The notes beneath the pieces were generated by a model, which searched no databases, was not told the origin of the DNA, and saw only the letters and a program-made list of their open reading frames with translations. A stretch of 59,083 nucleotides of DNA from Chitinophagales bacterium. Lineage in GTDB: Bacteria > Bacteroidota > Bacteroidia > Chitinophagales > Chitinophagaceae. Both the position numbers and the translations under genes were made by a program. Positions 18,532-28,431 of the stretch are shown here, one piece after another; position 1 is the stretch's first letter; each line of letters starts with the position of its first letter. The stretch spans positions 1 through 59,083 of the forward strand of contig JAATGJ010000067.1 of assembly GCA_015654695.1 (NCBI GenBank). The letters are read 5' to 3'.

Positions 18532-20889
18532 ATGTTTAGAACAAATCTAAAAATTGCGTGGCGAAATCTTATAAAAGACAAACAATTTACATTTATACAC
18601 GTACTTGGTTTATCTGCAGGGCTTGCCTGTGTATTGCTAATTTTTTTATGGGTGCACGACGAATCAGGCTATGATAAAATCTTTGCAAATGACGACCGCT
18701 TATATCAGCTTATGGAGCGCCGAACCTACGATGGTGAGGTAAATACTTCAGAAGCATCATCGGGCCTGCTGAGCGACGCGGTTAAGCAACAAGTACAGGG
18801 AGCCGAATATACAGCAGCCGTAGCACCGGCCGGCTGGTTTCCTAAATACACCCTTTCTTCAGGAGATAAAAATATCAAAGCATCGGGGCAATATGTCGGT
18901 CCGGATTATTTCAATATTTTTTCCTTTAAACTTATCGAAGGCGATAAAAATAAAATACTTGAAAATAAAAGCTCCATTGTTATATCTGACGAGCTTGCAA
19001 AAAAACTTTTCGGCACGACGGAAAATATTATTGGGAAACCCCTGCGTTTTGACCAGGATACAACTTTTTATGTCTCCGGAGTTTTTGAAAAAATACCTGA
19101 ACATTCCTCCCAGCAATTTGATTTTGTGTTATCCTTTGAATATTTTAAAAGCATAAAAGAGTGGGTAACCAGGTGGAGTGATTCAGGTCCACTCAATTAT
19201 GTATTGTTAAACAAAGGAACGGACCTCAATGCCTTCAATAAAAATGTTGCGGACGTAATAACATTCAACACCGGCGACAGTGCACGAAAAGTTTTTGGAA
19301 CAAGATTTTCAGATTTGTACCTGCACAATAATTATGGAAATAATGCAACAAGCGAAGGCAGAATTGAATATGTGAGGCTGTTTTCATTATTAGCAATTTT
19401 TATTTTGGTGATTGCATGCATCAATTTCATGAATCTTTCCACGGCAAAGGCATCAAGACGTTTAAAAGAAATCGGCATTAAGAAGGTGGTCGGTGCAGGT
19501 CGCAAACAACTCATCTTTCAATTTCTCGCCGAATCGTTGTTGCTGACTTTAGGTGCAACGGTATTTGCAGTTGGTATTGCACTGGCGCTGCTGCCTGCAT
19601 TCAACCAGATTACAGGAAAACAAATCAGTCTTCATTTTGATACGACCATTATCATTTATTTTATAGCAATTATTTTATGCACAGGTTTGCTGGCAGGCAG
19701 CTATCCTGCTTTGTATTTATCTAAGTTTAATCCGCTTTCTGTATTAAAAGGAAAACTAAACACTTCGGTTGCTGAAATAGTGTCGAGAAAGGGGTTGGTG
19801 GTCTTCCAGTTTACACTCTCAACTATTTTAATAGTTGCCGTAATGGTTATATACCAGCAGATGCAATTTATACAAAACACGGAAGCCGGGTATGACAAAA
19901 ATAATATTCTTCGACTGTCTGCGGAGGGTAATATACGGGACAAAGAAGAGGCATTTATAGCAGAACTTAAAAATGTTCCGGGTGTTGCCAATGCAAGCTC
20001 TACTTATCATCAAATAGTTGGGCGTGGGTATAATCACGGTGGCGGTATGGAATGGCAAGGGAAAGACCCCAACAGCGATGTTAGTTTTGACGTTTTTGAG
20101 GTTGATTACGACTTTGTTGAAACGATGGGTATGAAGATAAAGGAAGGACGAAGTTTTTCGAGAAGCTTCGGTAGTGATTCAGCAGCTATTGTCCTGAACG
20201 AAACAGCAGTCAAAGCGATGCGTTTAAAAGATCCGGTTGGAAAAACCATACGGCGCTTTGGTAAGAACATCCAGGTTATTGGTGTTGTAAAGGATTTTCA
20301 CTTTGAATCGCTGCATGAGTCCATAAGGCCGGGCTATATGTTTTTATGGCCGGGAGGTACTATCGTTGCTAGTGTGCAGTCGAACCATCAACGACAAACT
20401 ATTGCTGCCATTGAACGATTGTATGGAAAATACAATCCCGGTTTTCCGTTCACATTTAATTTTTTGGATGAAGCATATCAAAAGCAATATGATTCAGAAA
20501 CAAGAATATCCGCATTATCAAAATATTTTGCGGGTTTAGCAATTGTTATTTCATGTCTTGGTTTATTTGGCCTGGCAGCATTCACTGCGCAAAAAAGAAG
20601 AAAAGAAATCGGTGTAAGAAAAGTAGTCGGCGCTTCAGTAGTGAACATTACAACTATGCTGTCAAAAGATTTTTTAAGATTAATTTTTATTTCATTGGCA
20701 ATTGCTCTTCCTGTATCGTGGTGGTTGATGAGTAATTGGCTTCAGGGCTTTGCATACCGTATCAGCCTTGCACCCTATGTATTCGTAATCGCCGGTATAT
20801 CTGTAATACTAATAACATTATTCACCATAAGTTTTCAATCAATAAAAGCAGCTATCGCAAATCCGGTGAAAAGTTTAAGGACAGAATAA
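18532..20889 (+). CDS. duplicated FtsX/MacB-type permease 3
   Basis: A 785-residue permease (MFRTNLKIAWRNLIKDK). TM1 contains GLSAGLACVLLIFLW. TM2 has IACINFMNLSTAKASRRLKEIGIKKVVGAG, with lysine in place of the usual arginine in the coupling helix (IKKVVGA). The second domain has VVKDFHFESLHESI, the most canonical DFHF motif in the array. The last coupling motif is RRKEIGVRKVVGAS. The gene appears richer in A+T than its neighbours, for example in the segment coding for the last TM helices. Its tail is coded AGTTTAAGGACAGAATAA, and the stop lies 11 nt before the ATG at 20901: a tight junction without repeat. Confidence 0.92.
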   Translation: MFRTNLKIAWRNLIKDKQFTFIHVLGLSAGLACVLLIFLWVHDESGYDKIFANDDRLYQLMERRTYDGEVNTSEASSGLLSDAVKQQVQGAEYTAAVAPAGWFPKYTLSSGDKNIKASGQYVGPDYFNIFSFKLIEGDKNKILENKSSIVISDELAKKLFGTTENIIGKPLRFDQDTTFYVSGVFEKIPEHSSQQFDFVLSFEYFKSIKEWVTRWSDSGPLNYVLLNKGTDLNAFNKNVADVITFNTGDSARKVFGTRFSDLYLHNNYGNNATSEGRIEYVRLFSLLAIFILVIACINFMNLSTAKASRRLKEIGIKKVVGAGRKQLIFQFLAESLLLTLGATVFAVGIALALLPAFNQITGKQISLHFDTTIIIYFIAIILCTGLLAGSYPALYLSKFNPLSVLKGKLNTSVAEIVSRKGLVVFQFTLSTILIVAVMVIYQQMQFIQNTEAGYDKNNILRLSAEGNIRDKEEAFIAELKNVPGVANASSTYHQIVGRGYNHGGGMEWQGKDPNSDVSFDVFEVDYDFVETMGMKIKEGRSFSRSFGSDSAAIVLNETAVKAMRLKDPVGKTIRRFGKNIQVIGVVKDFHFESLHESIRPGYMFLWPGGTIVASVQSNHQRQTIAAIERLYGKYNPGFPFTFNFLDEAYQKQYDSETRISALSKYFAGLAIVISCLGLFGLAAFTAQKRRKEIGVRKVVGASVVNITTMLSKDFLRLIFISLAIALPVSWWLMSNWLQGFAYRISLAPYVFVIAGISVILITLFTISFQSIKAAIANPVKSLRTE

Positions 20890-20900
20890 ATTGTATGGTT

Positions 20901-23270
20901 ATGGTAAAAAATTATTTGAAGATCGCCTGGCGAAATCTTATTAAAAACTAAACTTCTTCTTTTATTAATATAAGCGGTCTGGCTGTGGGTATGGCAGTCG
21001 CTATGCTTATCGGGCTTTGGATATTCGATGAGCTGTCTTTTAATCGTTATCATAAAAATTATGATCGTATAGTAAAAGTAATGGATCACCAGGGCATGCA
21101 TGGACAAAATAATACCAATGATGTTTTACCAGTTCCGCTAGGTGATGCACTCCGGGCCTCTTATGGCAGTGATTTTAAGTATATCACAATATCCAGGGAA
21201 ACAGAAGAACATGTCATTGCCTCCGGCGATAAAAAATTTATCCAGGCTGGCAACTATATGCAGGCGGATGCTCCGGAAATGCTCAGCCTGGAAATGGTAT
21301 ATGGCACCCGCGCCGGCTTAAAAGATCACAGTTCAATATTACTCTCGCATTCACTTGCAAAAAAATTATTCGCGAATGCTGACCCGCTTGATAAAATCGT
21401 ACAGATAGATGCCACTACAAATGTAAAAGTAACCGGGGTGTTTAAAGATCTGCCTGATAATAGCGAATTCAGAACAACGACTTTCATTGCTCCATTTAAT
21501 CTGTTCAACGCAAATAAGGATGATTGGAACAATTATAACATGTCCATTTTTGCTCAACTTAATACTAATGCTGCTATTGATGAAGTATCCGCGAAAATAA
21601 GAAATGTTCTTTCCGATAAAACCAAAGGACAGGAAGGCACGCATGAATTATTTCTTCAGCCTATGAGCAAATGGCATTTATATTCAAGTTTTGAGAATCA
21701 TGTGGCTGTAACAAGTGAGCAAATTAAATTTATATGGTTTTATGGTATTATTGGCGCCTTTGTATTGCTTCTTGCCTGTATCAACTTTATGAACCTGAGT
21801 ACAGCCCGTTCCGAAAAAAGGGCCCTGGAAATAGGTGTTCGCAAAGCAGTTGGTTCGGCACGCAGTCAGTTGATTAAGCAGTTTTATACAGAATCTTTAG
21901 TTATTGCAACTTTCGCTTTTATATTATCGCTATGCATTGTTCAATTTATTTTACCATGGTTTAATGGAGTTGCCGATAAAGAAATGACCATACTATGGGT
22001 AAATCCATGGTTCTGGCTGGCCGGTATTACTTTTACATTTACTACAGGTTTGCTGGCTGGCAGTTATCCTGCTCTGTATTTATCTTCTTTCCATCCTGTC
22101 AGGATACTCAAGGGAACTTTTCGGGCAGGTCGTTTTACAGCGGTTCCGCGCAAAGTATTAGTTGTTGTTCAGTTCACGGTTTCCATTGCGTTAATTATTG
22201 GAACGATCATCGTTTACCGGCAGATACAATATGCAAAAGACAGACCTGTTGGCTACTCGCAAAGCGGCCTTATTACTATACAGGTAAAATCGCCTGACTT
22301 CAATCAAAAATATGAGGCATTAAAAGCCGAACTGTTTAATACGGGAGTAGTAGCTAATGTAGCCAGAGCAAATTATTCTATCACTGACACCAGGGGATGG
22401 AACGGTGGTTTTAACTGGGAAGCCAGGCCGGCAATTGAGGGTCAATCATTCAATACCATTTCCGTTACACAAGAATATGGGGAGACGGTGGGTTGGCAAG
22501 TAATACAAGGAAGAAATTTTTCCAAAGAACTTACCAGTGATTCAGCAGGTATTATATTGAATGAATCGGCAGTAAAATTGGCCGGTTTAAAAGACCCCGT
22601 GGGCCAAATTGTAAAATGGGAGCCGGGCTGGCGTAAAAACAGCCATCTTAAAATTATTGGAGTGGTCAGCGATATGGTAAAAGGTTCTCCTTTTAAACCT
22701 GCTTACCCTTCTGTTATTTTTTTAGGAAACGGGAACTGGTTATTTGTCAGGATTAATACAAATACAAGCATAAGGAGCGCATTATCGAAAATAGAAACTG
22801 GTTTTAAAAAGACGATCCCGACCGTTCCTTTTGATTACAAATTTGTAGATGAGGAATATGGTTTAAAGTTCGCGGCAGAAGAACGCATTGGCAAGCTTGC
22901 CGCTTTTTTTGCAATACTTGCCGTTTTTATTTCCTGTATGGGATTATTTGGATTGGCTTCTTATGTTGCTGAACAACGTAAAAAAGAAATCGGCATTCGG
23001 AAAGTTTTGGGTGCTTCCGTATTTAGCGTTTGGAAACAGCTTTCTAAGGATTTCATAATACTGGTTATTATTTCCTGCTTTATAGCTATTCCTTTTACAT
23101 GGTATTTTCTTAATGGATGGCTGCAGAAATACGAATACCGGACAGAAATATCGTGGTGGATTTTTGCAACAGCAGGTGCAGGAGCATTGGTGATTACTTT
23201 ATTCACAGTAAGTTTCCAGGCTATTAAAGCGGCAATTGCCAACCCGGTGAAGTCGTTGCGAACAGAGTGA
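20901..23270 (+). pseudogene. duplicated FtsX permease 4 (SPY subfamily) broken by early in-frame stop
   Basis: The gene starts as a typical member (MVKNYLKIAWRNLIKN) but codon 17 is TAA at 20949-20951, where sister genes have lysine (RNK). The same frame continues without shift through SSFINISGLAVGMAVAM to the normal tail at 23270, so one A-to-T change explains it. A second ATG at 20901+84 (20985) could restart translation and give 761 residues, but it falls inside TM1 and removes the N-terminal amphipathic segment. Everything downstream is intact: coupling motifs RALEIGVRKAVGS and RKKEIGIRKVLGAS and the KGSPFKPAYPSV element of the SPY group. It could be a recent pseudogene, a sequencing error, or a shortened functional protein. 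Confidence 0.8.
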
Positions 23271-23305
23271 AGCAACGAACAGAGTGAAGCAACGAACAGA
23301 ATGAA
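23253..23305 (+). repeat. REP-like tandem 17-bp repeat starting in the permease 4 tail
   Basis: GAACAGAGTGAAGCAAC occurs at 23260-23276 and 23277-23293, with a partial third copy GAACAGAATGAA at 23294-23305. The first copy lies across the coding tail: TCG TTG CGA ACA GAG TGA is S-L-R-T-E-stop. The remaining spacer to 23360 is A/T rich and has no R-T-E vestige. Confidence 0.8.
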
Positions 23306-23360
23306 TAAAATATAAAATAGTGAACGAAACCAGGTATAAACCATCTGTAAAAATAAGAGT

Positions 23361-25799
23361 ATGATAAAAAACTATTTCAAAATCGCCTGGCGCAATATAA
23401 AACGTCATAAAGCCTATGCGGGCATCAATATTCTGGGATTGGCGATTGGTATCGCCGCCTGTTTATTGATCCTGCAGTATGTATCTTTTGAATTGAGCTA
23501 TGAAGATTTTCATACAAAAAAAGATCGTATCTACCGTGTGCGCCAGGATCGTTATGACAATGGTAAGCTGAGTACTCAATGGGCGGCGGGTGCTTACGCC
23601 GTAGGTAATTCATTCAAAGAAGCTATACCTGAAATTGAAGACTATGTAAAAGTGGTGGAGAACGGGCAAGTGGTAACAGCGATCAACAACCAGCCATTAA
23701 AGATCGAAAAAGTGTTTTTTGCGAGCGGTTCTTTCTTCAACATATTTACCTATCCATTGATATCGGGTAATGCTAATACCGCTTTGACGGAGCCATTTAC
23801 CGTGGCGATATCAGAAACAACAGCCCGCAACATTTTTGGTAATACAAATGTAGTTGGCAAAGCATTGCAGCTTAACCGCAGGGATAATTATACTGTCACA
23901 GCCGTCTATAAGGATGCTCCAATAAATACACAACTTAAACCCGATATACTTCTTTCCTATGCGACGTTTGTAAAAAAGAATACAAGCGAAGATGGCCGTA
24001 CCCCGGAAACGGCCTGGCTTTGGGATGGATGCCTTACTTATTTATTGTTACGAAATGATGCCGACCCCGCAGCGGTGGAAAAGAAATTTATTCCCATCGT
24101 GGAGAAAGCCGTTAGTAGTGAATTAAAACGGGCGGGCTTCGAAGTGACGGATAAGGTAGCCGTTACTTACCAGTTGCAGAAGCTGCCGGATATTCATTTG
24201 TATTCTCATTATATGAACGAACCTGCCCCTAACGGAGATGGCAAAACAACTTATTTACTTTTGAGTATTGCATTTTTCATTGTTGTAATAGCATGGGTGA
24301 ATTATATTAACCTGGCAACAGCAAGGGCCATTAACAGGGCCAGGGAGGTTGGTGTTCGCAAAGCAATCGGCTCCCGGCGAGGACAGCTCGTTGCACAATT
24401 TCTCGCTGAATCCGCATTATTAAATGTTTTTGCGATCGTTCTTGCGCTGGCACTGGTAATAATAGCGATACCAGCTTTTAATCAATTGGCAGGTCAGCAT
24501 CTTGCTTTCTCATTGCTTGGTAAGACTGATTTCTGGGCAGGTTTGACATCACTATTTGTTATTGGCGTTTTTTTCTCTGGTTTATATCCCGCCTTTGTAT
24601 TATCAGGGTTTAAACCCATAGAAGTTTTGAAAGGTAAAATGGTGACAACCAGTCGCGGGGCTTTGTTAAGAAAAGGGCTGGTGGTTTTTCAGTTTGCCGC
24701 TTCACTTTTTTTATTGATCGGAACCGTTACGGTGTACCGGCAGATCCAGTATATGAGAAAACAATCGTTAGGTATTAACATTGATCAGACATTGGTAGTA
24801 AGACCACCGATTGTCGGTATAGGTAAAGATTCTATCTACCTGCAAAACCTGGCGGCTTTCAAAAATGAATTGATCCGGGAAACGGCGATAAAAGGTGTTA
24901 CTGTTTCCTCCAGTATTCCGGGCGAGCCAGGCATAAATGCCGGTGGTATAAAACTCGTGGGAGCAGATAAGTCCAGCCAGTATCGTTTTATCCGCGTGGA
25001 TTATGATTTTATAAAGCTCTATGATCTGAAGATGATAGCAGGCCGGAATTTTTCACAGGATTTCGGTACAGATAACAACGCTGTTATTTTTAACAGGAAG
25101 GGCATCGAACAACTAGGATTTAATGATCCTGCAGAAGCCATTGGCAAAAGGATTGATTTCTGGGGGCAACAGTACACCATCGCGGGAGTAACGGAAAATT
25201 TTCACCAGAAATCATTACATGAAGCTTTCGACCCGCTGATCCTGCGGTTAACACCGGATGCCCGCGGCTATTTATCTGTTAAAACAACCGGGTCGGATGC
25301 AGGGCAGGTGATTAATGTCATAAAAACTAACTGGGGTAAATTTTTTGCCGGCAACACATTCGAATATTTTTTCCTGGATGATCAGTTTAATAAACAATAT
25401 AACGCTGATCAGCGATTTGGGCAGGTCTTTAGTTTGTTCACCACACTGGCCATATTGGTTGCCTGTCTGGGATTATTCGGGTTAGCTTCTTTTACCACCT
25501 TGCAACGCACCAAAGAAATAGGTATACGAAAAGTATTGGGCGCTTCAGTTGCCGGTATTATGAGATTATTATACCAGGAGTTTGCTTTGCTATTAGTGAT
25601 TGCTTTTGTGGTAGCTGCGCCACTGGCCTGGTTCACTATATCAAACTGGTTGCAGGGATATGCTTTCCGGATTAATATACAATGGGCCTTTTTTATTATA
25701 CCGTTCCTGGTGATTGTTGTTATCGCTTTACTAACGGTAAGTTTTCAATCGGTGAAAGCTGCATTGGCCAACCCGGTTAAGTCTTTGCGGACAGAGTGA
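23361..25799 (+). CDS. duplicated FtsX/MacB-type permease 5
   Basis: An 812-residue permease (MIKNYFKIAWRNIKRHK). TM2 departs from the array consensus: VVIAWVNYINLATARA replaces IACINFMNLSTARS, so the usual TM2 cysteine is a tryptophan. Coupling motifs are RAREVGVRKAIGS and RTKEIGIRKVLGAS. The second domain contains VTENFHQKSLHEAF, a variant of the DFHF motif with N for D. First-domain length and the HLYSHYMNEPAPNGDGK element before TM2 resemble permease 1 (HLYSHTDYEAEPNGD), so the two may be close relatives. The tail TCTTTGCGGACAGAGTGA is of the repeat-like type and runs into a REP-like spacer. Confidence 0.93.
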   Translation: MIKNYFKIAWRNIKRHKAYAGINILGLAIGIAACLLILQYVSFELSYEDFHTKKDRIYRVRQDRYDNGKLSTQWAAGAYAVGNSFKEAIPEIEDYVKVVENGQVVTAINNQPLKIEKVFFASGSFFNIFTYPLISGNANTALTEPFTVAISETTARNIFGNTNVVGKALQLNRRDNYTVTAVYKDAPINTQLKPDILLSYATFVKKNTSEDGRTPETAWLWDGCLTYLLLRNDADPAAVEKKFIPIVEKAVSSELKRAGFEVTDKVAVTYQLQKLPDIHLYSHYMNEPAPNGDGKTTYLLLSIAFFIVVIAWVNYINLATARAINRAREVGVRKAIGSRRGQLVAQFLAESALLNVFAIVLALALVIIAIPAFNQLAGQHLAFSLLGKTDFWAGLTSLFVIGVFFSGLYPAFVLSGFKPIEVLKGKMVTTSRGALLRKGLVVFQFAASLFLLIGTVTVYRQIQYMRKQSLGINIDQTLVVRPPIVGIGKDSIYLQNLAAFKNELIRETAIKGVTVSSSIPGEPGINAGGIKLVGADKSSQYRFIRVDYDFIKLYDLKMIAGRNFSQDFGTDNNAVIFNRKGIEQLGFNDPAEAIGKRIDFWGQQYTIAGVTENFHQKSLHEAFDPLILRLTPDARGYLSVKTTGSDAGQVINVIKTNWGKFFAGNTFEYFFLDDQFNKQYNADQRFGQVFSLFTTLAILVACLGLFGLASFTTLQRTKEIGIRKVLGASVAGIMRLLYQEFALLLVIAFVVAAPLAWFTISNWLQGYAFRINIQWAFFIIPFLVIVVIALLTVSFQSVKAALANPVKSLRTE

Positions 25800-25866
25800 A
25801 GCAACGAACGGAGTGAGCGTCATTGCGACTGCGAACAAAGTGAGCAGGAAGTAAAGAACAGAATAA
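25782..25866 (+). repeat. REP-like junction repeat 5/6 with R-T-E-stop vestige
   Basis: From the coding tail it runs through AGCAACGAACGGAGTGAGCG and CATTGCGACTGCGAACAAAG to TGAGCAGGAAGTAAAG, ending in AGA ACA GAA TAA (25855-25866) 11 nt before the ATG of permease 6. This is the fullest form of the unit and is almost identical to the copy before permease 11. Confidence 0.85.
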
Positions 25867-25877
25867 AAAGTATAGCC

Positions 25878-28316
25878 ATGATAAAACATTATTTTAAAAT
25901 CGCGCTGCGAAACCTGGGCCGCCAGAAGATACTAACCCTCATAAATATACTTGGCTTGTCTATCGGGCTTGCCTGTTTTACGCTGTTTCTTTTGTATGCG
26001 GTAAATGAATTCAGCTTTGATCGGTTTCATAAAAATGGCGATAATATTTACCGGGTCTATCGCTGGAGTGATGCGATAGGTGGAGAGGAAGCGCGGGGAG
26101 ATGTTTATATGCCTTCTCCGCTGGGCCCGGCATTAAAACAGGAAATGCCGGATGTAGAAAACTTTGTAAGGCTCCGTGATGGATGGGGTGAAAGTTTTAT
26201 AAAAGCAGATGGTAATGTGAGGCGTATGAATGTAACCTACGCTGACCCGTCTTTCTTTTCTGTATTCACCTTCCCGCTTGTATATGGTACTGCAAACGGC
26301 GCTTTGAAAGATCTGCATAATATAGTGGTAACGCGATCAAAAGCTAAAGAATTATTCGGAACTGATAATGTGGTAGGCCGTACTATTGAAATAAAAATAG
26401 ATGAAGGCTTTATTCCTTTTATAATAAGCGCTGTGTCGGAAAATATTCCTGCCAACTCTTCCATACAGTTTGAGTTACTCGGGAATTTTAATTATATGGA
26501 AACAACCAATTCCGGTAAAAGGGGAGTAAATAACTGGAATAGGTCTGCTTATATTACGTATGTTCAGTTGCGCGAAGGAAGCGGTTTGACAGGTGATGCC
26601 CAGAGATTGGCAGCTTTTCGGCGTAAATATTATCCTGATGAAGAAAAAGAATTTAAAAAATCCGGGTTTAAGTGGGAGGCTGGTGCGCCGCCCGTTCGTT
26701 TTGGATTGCAGGCTTTAAAAGCGGGACATACAGATACAATAATATATGGAGGTTCTGTTGAGAATGTAAATCCCAAAACGATCTGGATATTACTAAGCAT
26801 CGCCGCCGGTGTATTACTGATCGCCTGTATCAACTTTACCACATTAGCCATTGGCAGGTCGGCGCGAAGGGCCAAAGAAGTAGGTGTAAGAAAAGTGATA
26901 GGGGGTGAAAGAGGACAATTGGTAACGCAATTTTTATCTGAAGCCATTATACTGACCATTCTTTCTGCGATACTCGGTTTACTGCTTGCGAGCTTGCTGC
27001 TTCCCTATTTTAATGATCTTTCAGGACGTGAATTACAGTTTTCGTTTTCCCTGTATCCCGAGATGATGTGGATGCTGGCCGGGTTAACATTGTTGGTGGG
27101 ACTATTGGCAGGCAGCTATCCTGCATTGATCTTATCCCGTTTCAAGCCTGTTGAAGTACTCAAAAGCAAAATAAAAATAAGCGGCGCTAATTTTTTCACC
27201 CGTTCACTGGTTACTGTTCAGTTTGCCTTGTCCATTGGTCTTATTATTTGCACCATGATCATTTTGCAGCAGACAAAATATATGAGCAGTAAAAACCCGG
27301 GATTTAATAAAGAAAATATTGTAGTAATAGATGCCAGTGATACAAAAACCAAAGAGGTATATCCATTGTTTAAACAAGCCCTGGCTTCAAGGACGGATAT
27401 AGCTGGCATAGCCAGTGCAGAACTTGGATTGGGTGAAGGCACAGGATGGAGTCGTTCAGGTTTCGAGTATAATGGGGCGCATAAAGATGTATTCGAATAT
27501 TTCATTGATCCTGATTACATACCTGTAATGGGTATGCAGCTTGTTGCCGGCAGAAATTTTGATCCGAAAATTGCTGCGGATACCGTTACGTCTATCATAG
27601 TTAATGAAACGATGGTAAAAGATTTCGGATGGACGATAGCCAATGCAGTAGGCCAGCAGATACCGGGGTATATGGAATCAAAGACACCCGTGGTAATAGG
27701 AGTAGTTAAAGATTTTCATTACAGGCCTTTCAAAGAAAAAGTGGAGCCGCAACTATTTCACCAGTTTACTGATTACGCACCCTTCAAATTTTTTGTAAGG
27801 ATAAAACCCGGCAATCCTGCACCTGCATTATCTGCTATGCAAAAAAGCTGGGGCGGTCTTGTAGCTGATCTTCCGTTTAAGTATAGTTTCCTTGATGAAA
27901 GCATTGATAATTTTTATAAAGCCGAAAGAAAATGGAGCAGCATTATTGGATGGGCCGGTGGCATCTCTGTTTTCTTAGCCTGCCTGGGTTTGTTTGGGTT
28001 GGCGGCTTTAGCGGCCGTAAATCGTACCAAAGAGATCGGCATACGAAAAGTATTGGGAGCATCATTGCCTGGTATTGTTAAGTTGTTGTCAAAGGACTTC
28101 CTGAAATTGGTAGTAATCGCATTGATCATTGCCGCCCCATTGGCCTGGTATTTTATGAATAAATGGTTACAGGACTTTGCTTACAGGATATCAATTGAAT
28201 GGTGGGTGTTTATTGTTGCGGGTTCATTAGCGATCATTATTGCTTTTATTACTATTGGGTTCCAGGCGGTGAAAGCAGGTATTGCCAACCCGGCGAAATC
28301 GTTGCGGACAGAGTGA
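25878..28316 (+). CDS. duplicated FtsX/MacB-type permease 6
   Basis: An 812-residue permease (MIKHYFKIALRNLGRQK). The TM2 region reads IACINFTTLAIGRSARRAKEVGVRKVIGG, with the MNLSTA stretch replaced by TTLAIG. The second domain carries VVKDFHYRPFKEKV, which keeps DFH but loses SLH. The second coupling motif is RTKEIGIRKVLGAS. The tail is NPAKSLRTE rather than NPVK. Before TM2 there is KAGHTDTIIYGGSVENVNPK, unlike the HLYS element of most paralogues, so its first periplasmic domain is divergent. The leader AAAAAGTATAGCC before the ATG is shared with permease 11. Confidence 0.92.
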   Translation: MIKHYFKIALRNLGRQKILTLINILGLSIGLACFTLFLLYAVNEFSFDRFHKNGDNIYRVYRWSDAIGGEEARGDVYMPSPLGPALKQEMPDVENFVRLRDGWGESFIKADGNVRRMNVTYADPSFFSVFTFPLVYGTANGALKDLHNIVVTRSKAKELFGTDNVVGRTIEIKIDEGFIPFIISAVSENIPANSSIQFELLGNFNYMETTNSGKRGVNNWNRSAYITYVQLREGSGLTGDAQRLAAFRRKYYPDEEKEFKKSGFKWEAGAPPVRFGLQALKAGHTDTIIYGGSVENVNPKTIWILLSIAAGVLLIACINFTTLAIGRSARRAKEVGVRKVIGGERGQLVTQFLSEAIILTILSAILGLLLASLLLPYFNDLSGRELQFSFSLYPEMMWMLAGLTLLVGLLAGSYPALILSRFKPVEVLKSKIKISGANFFTRSLVTVQFALSIGLIICTMIILQQTKYMSSKNPGFNKENIVVIDASDTKTKEVYPLFKQALASRTDIAGIASAELGLGEGTGWSRSGFEYNGAHKDVFEYFIDPDYIPVMGMQLVAGRNFDPKIAADTVTSIIVNETMVKDFGWTIANAVGQQIPGYMESKTPVVIGVVKDFHYRPFKEKVEPQLFHQFTDYAPFKFFVRIKPGNPAPALSAMQKSWGGLVADLPFKYSFLDESIDNFYKAERKWSSIIGWAGGISVFLACLGLFGLAALAAVNRTKEIGIRKVLGASLPGIVKLLSKDFLKLVVIALIIAAPLAWYFMNKWLQDFAYRISIEWWVFIVAGSLAIIIAFITIGFQAVKAGIANPAKSLRTE

Positions 28317-28361
28317 GCGTTCTTGCGACTGCGAACAAAGGGAGCAGGACGCAAAGAACAG
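28299..28361 (+). repeat. REP-like junction repeat after permease 6
   Basis: The tail TCGTTGCGGACAGAGTGA is followed by GCGTTCTTGCGACTGCGAAC, AAAGGGAGCAGGACGCAAAG and AACAGG. The R-T-E string is decayed (AGA ACA GGG) and a further 70 bp of unrelated A/T-rich sequence separates it from the next ATG at 28432. Confidence 0.75.
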
Positions 28362-28431
28362 GGGTATAAACGCTGGGGCAATTTCAATTAAGCCGCGATA
28401 AAAAATTGACAACCGGAAAAATTATATAATT

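Noticed and set aside
22961-23408. Minus-strand open frames containing VASLCSLLHSVRND-type peptides
   Set aside because: They are reverse readings of the REP-like repeat and permease tails, and recur at each junction.
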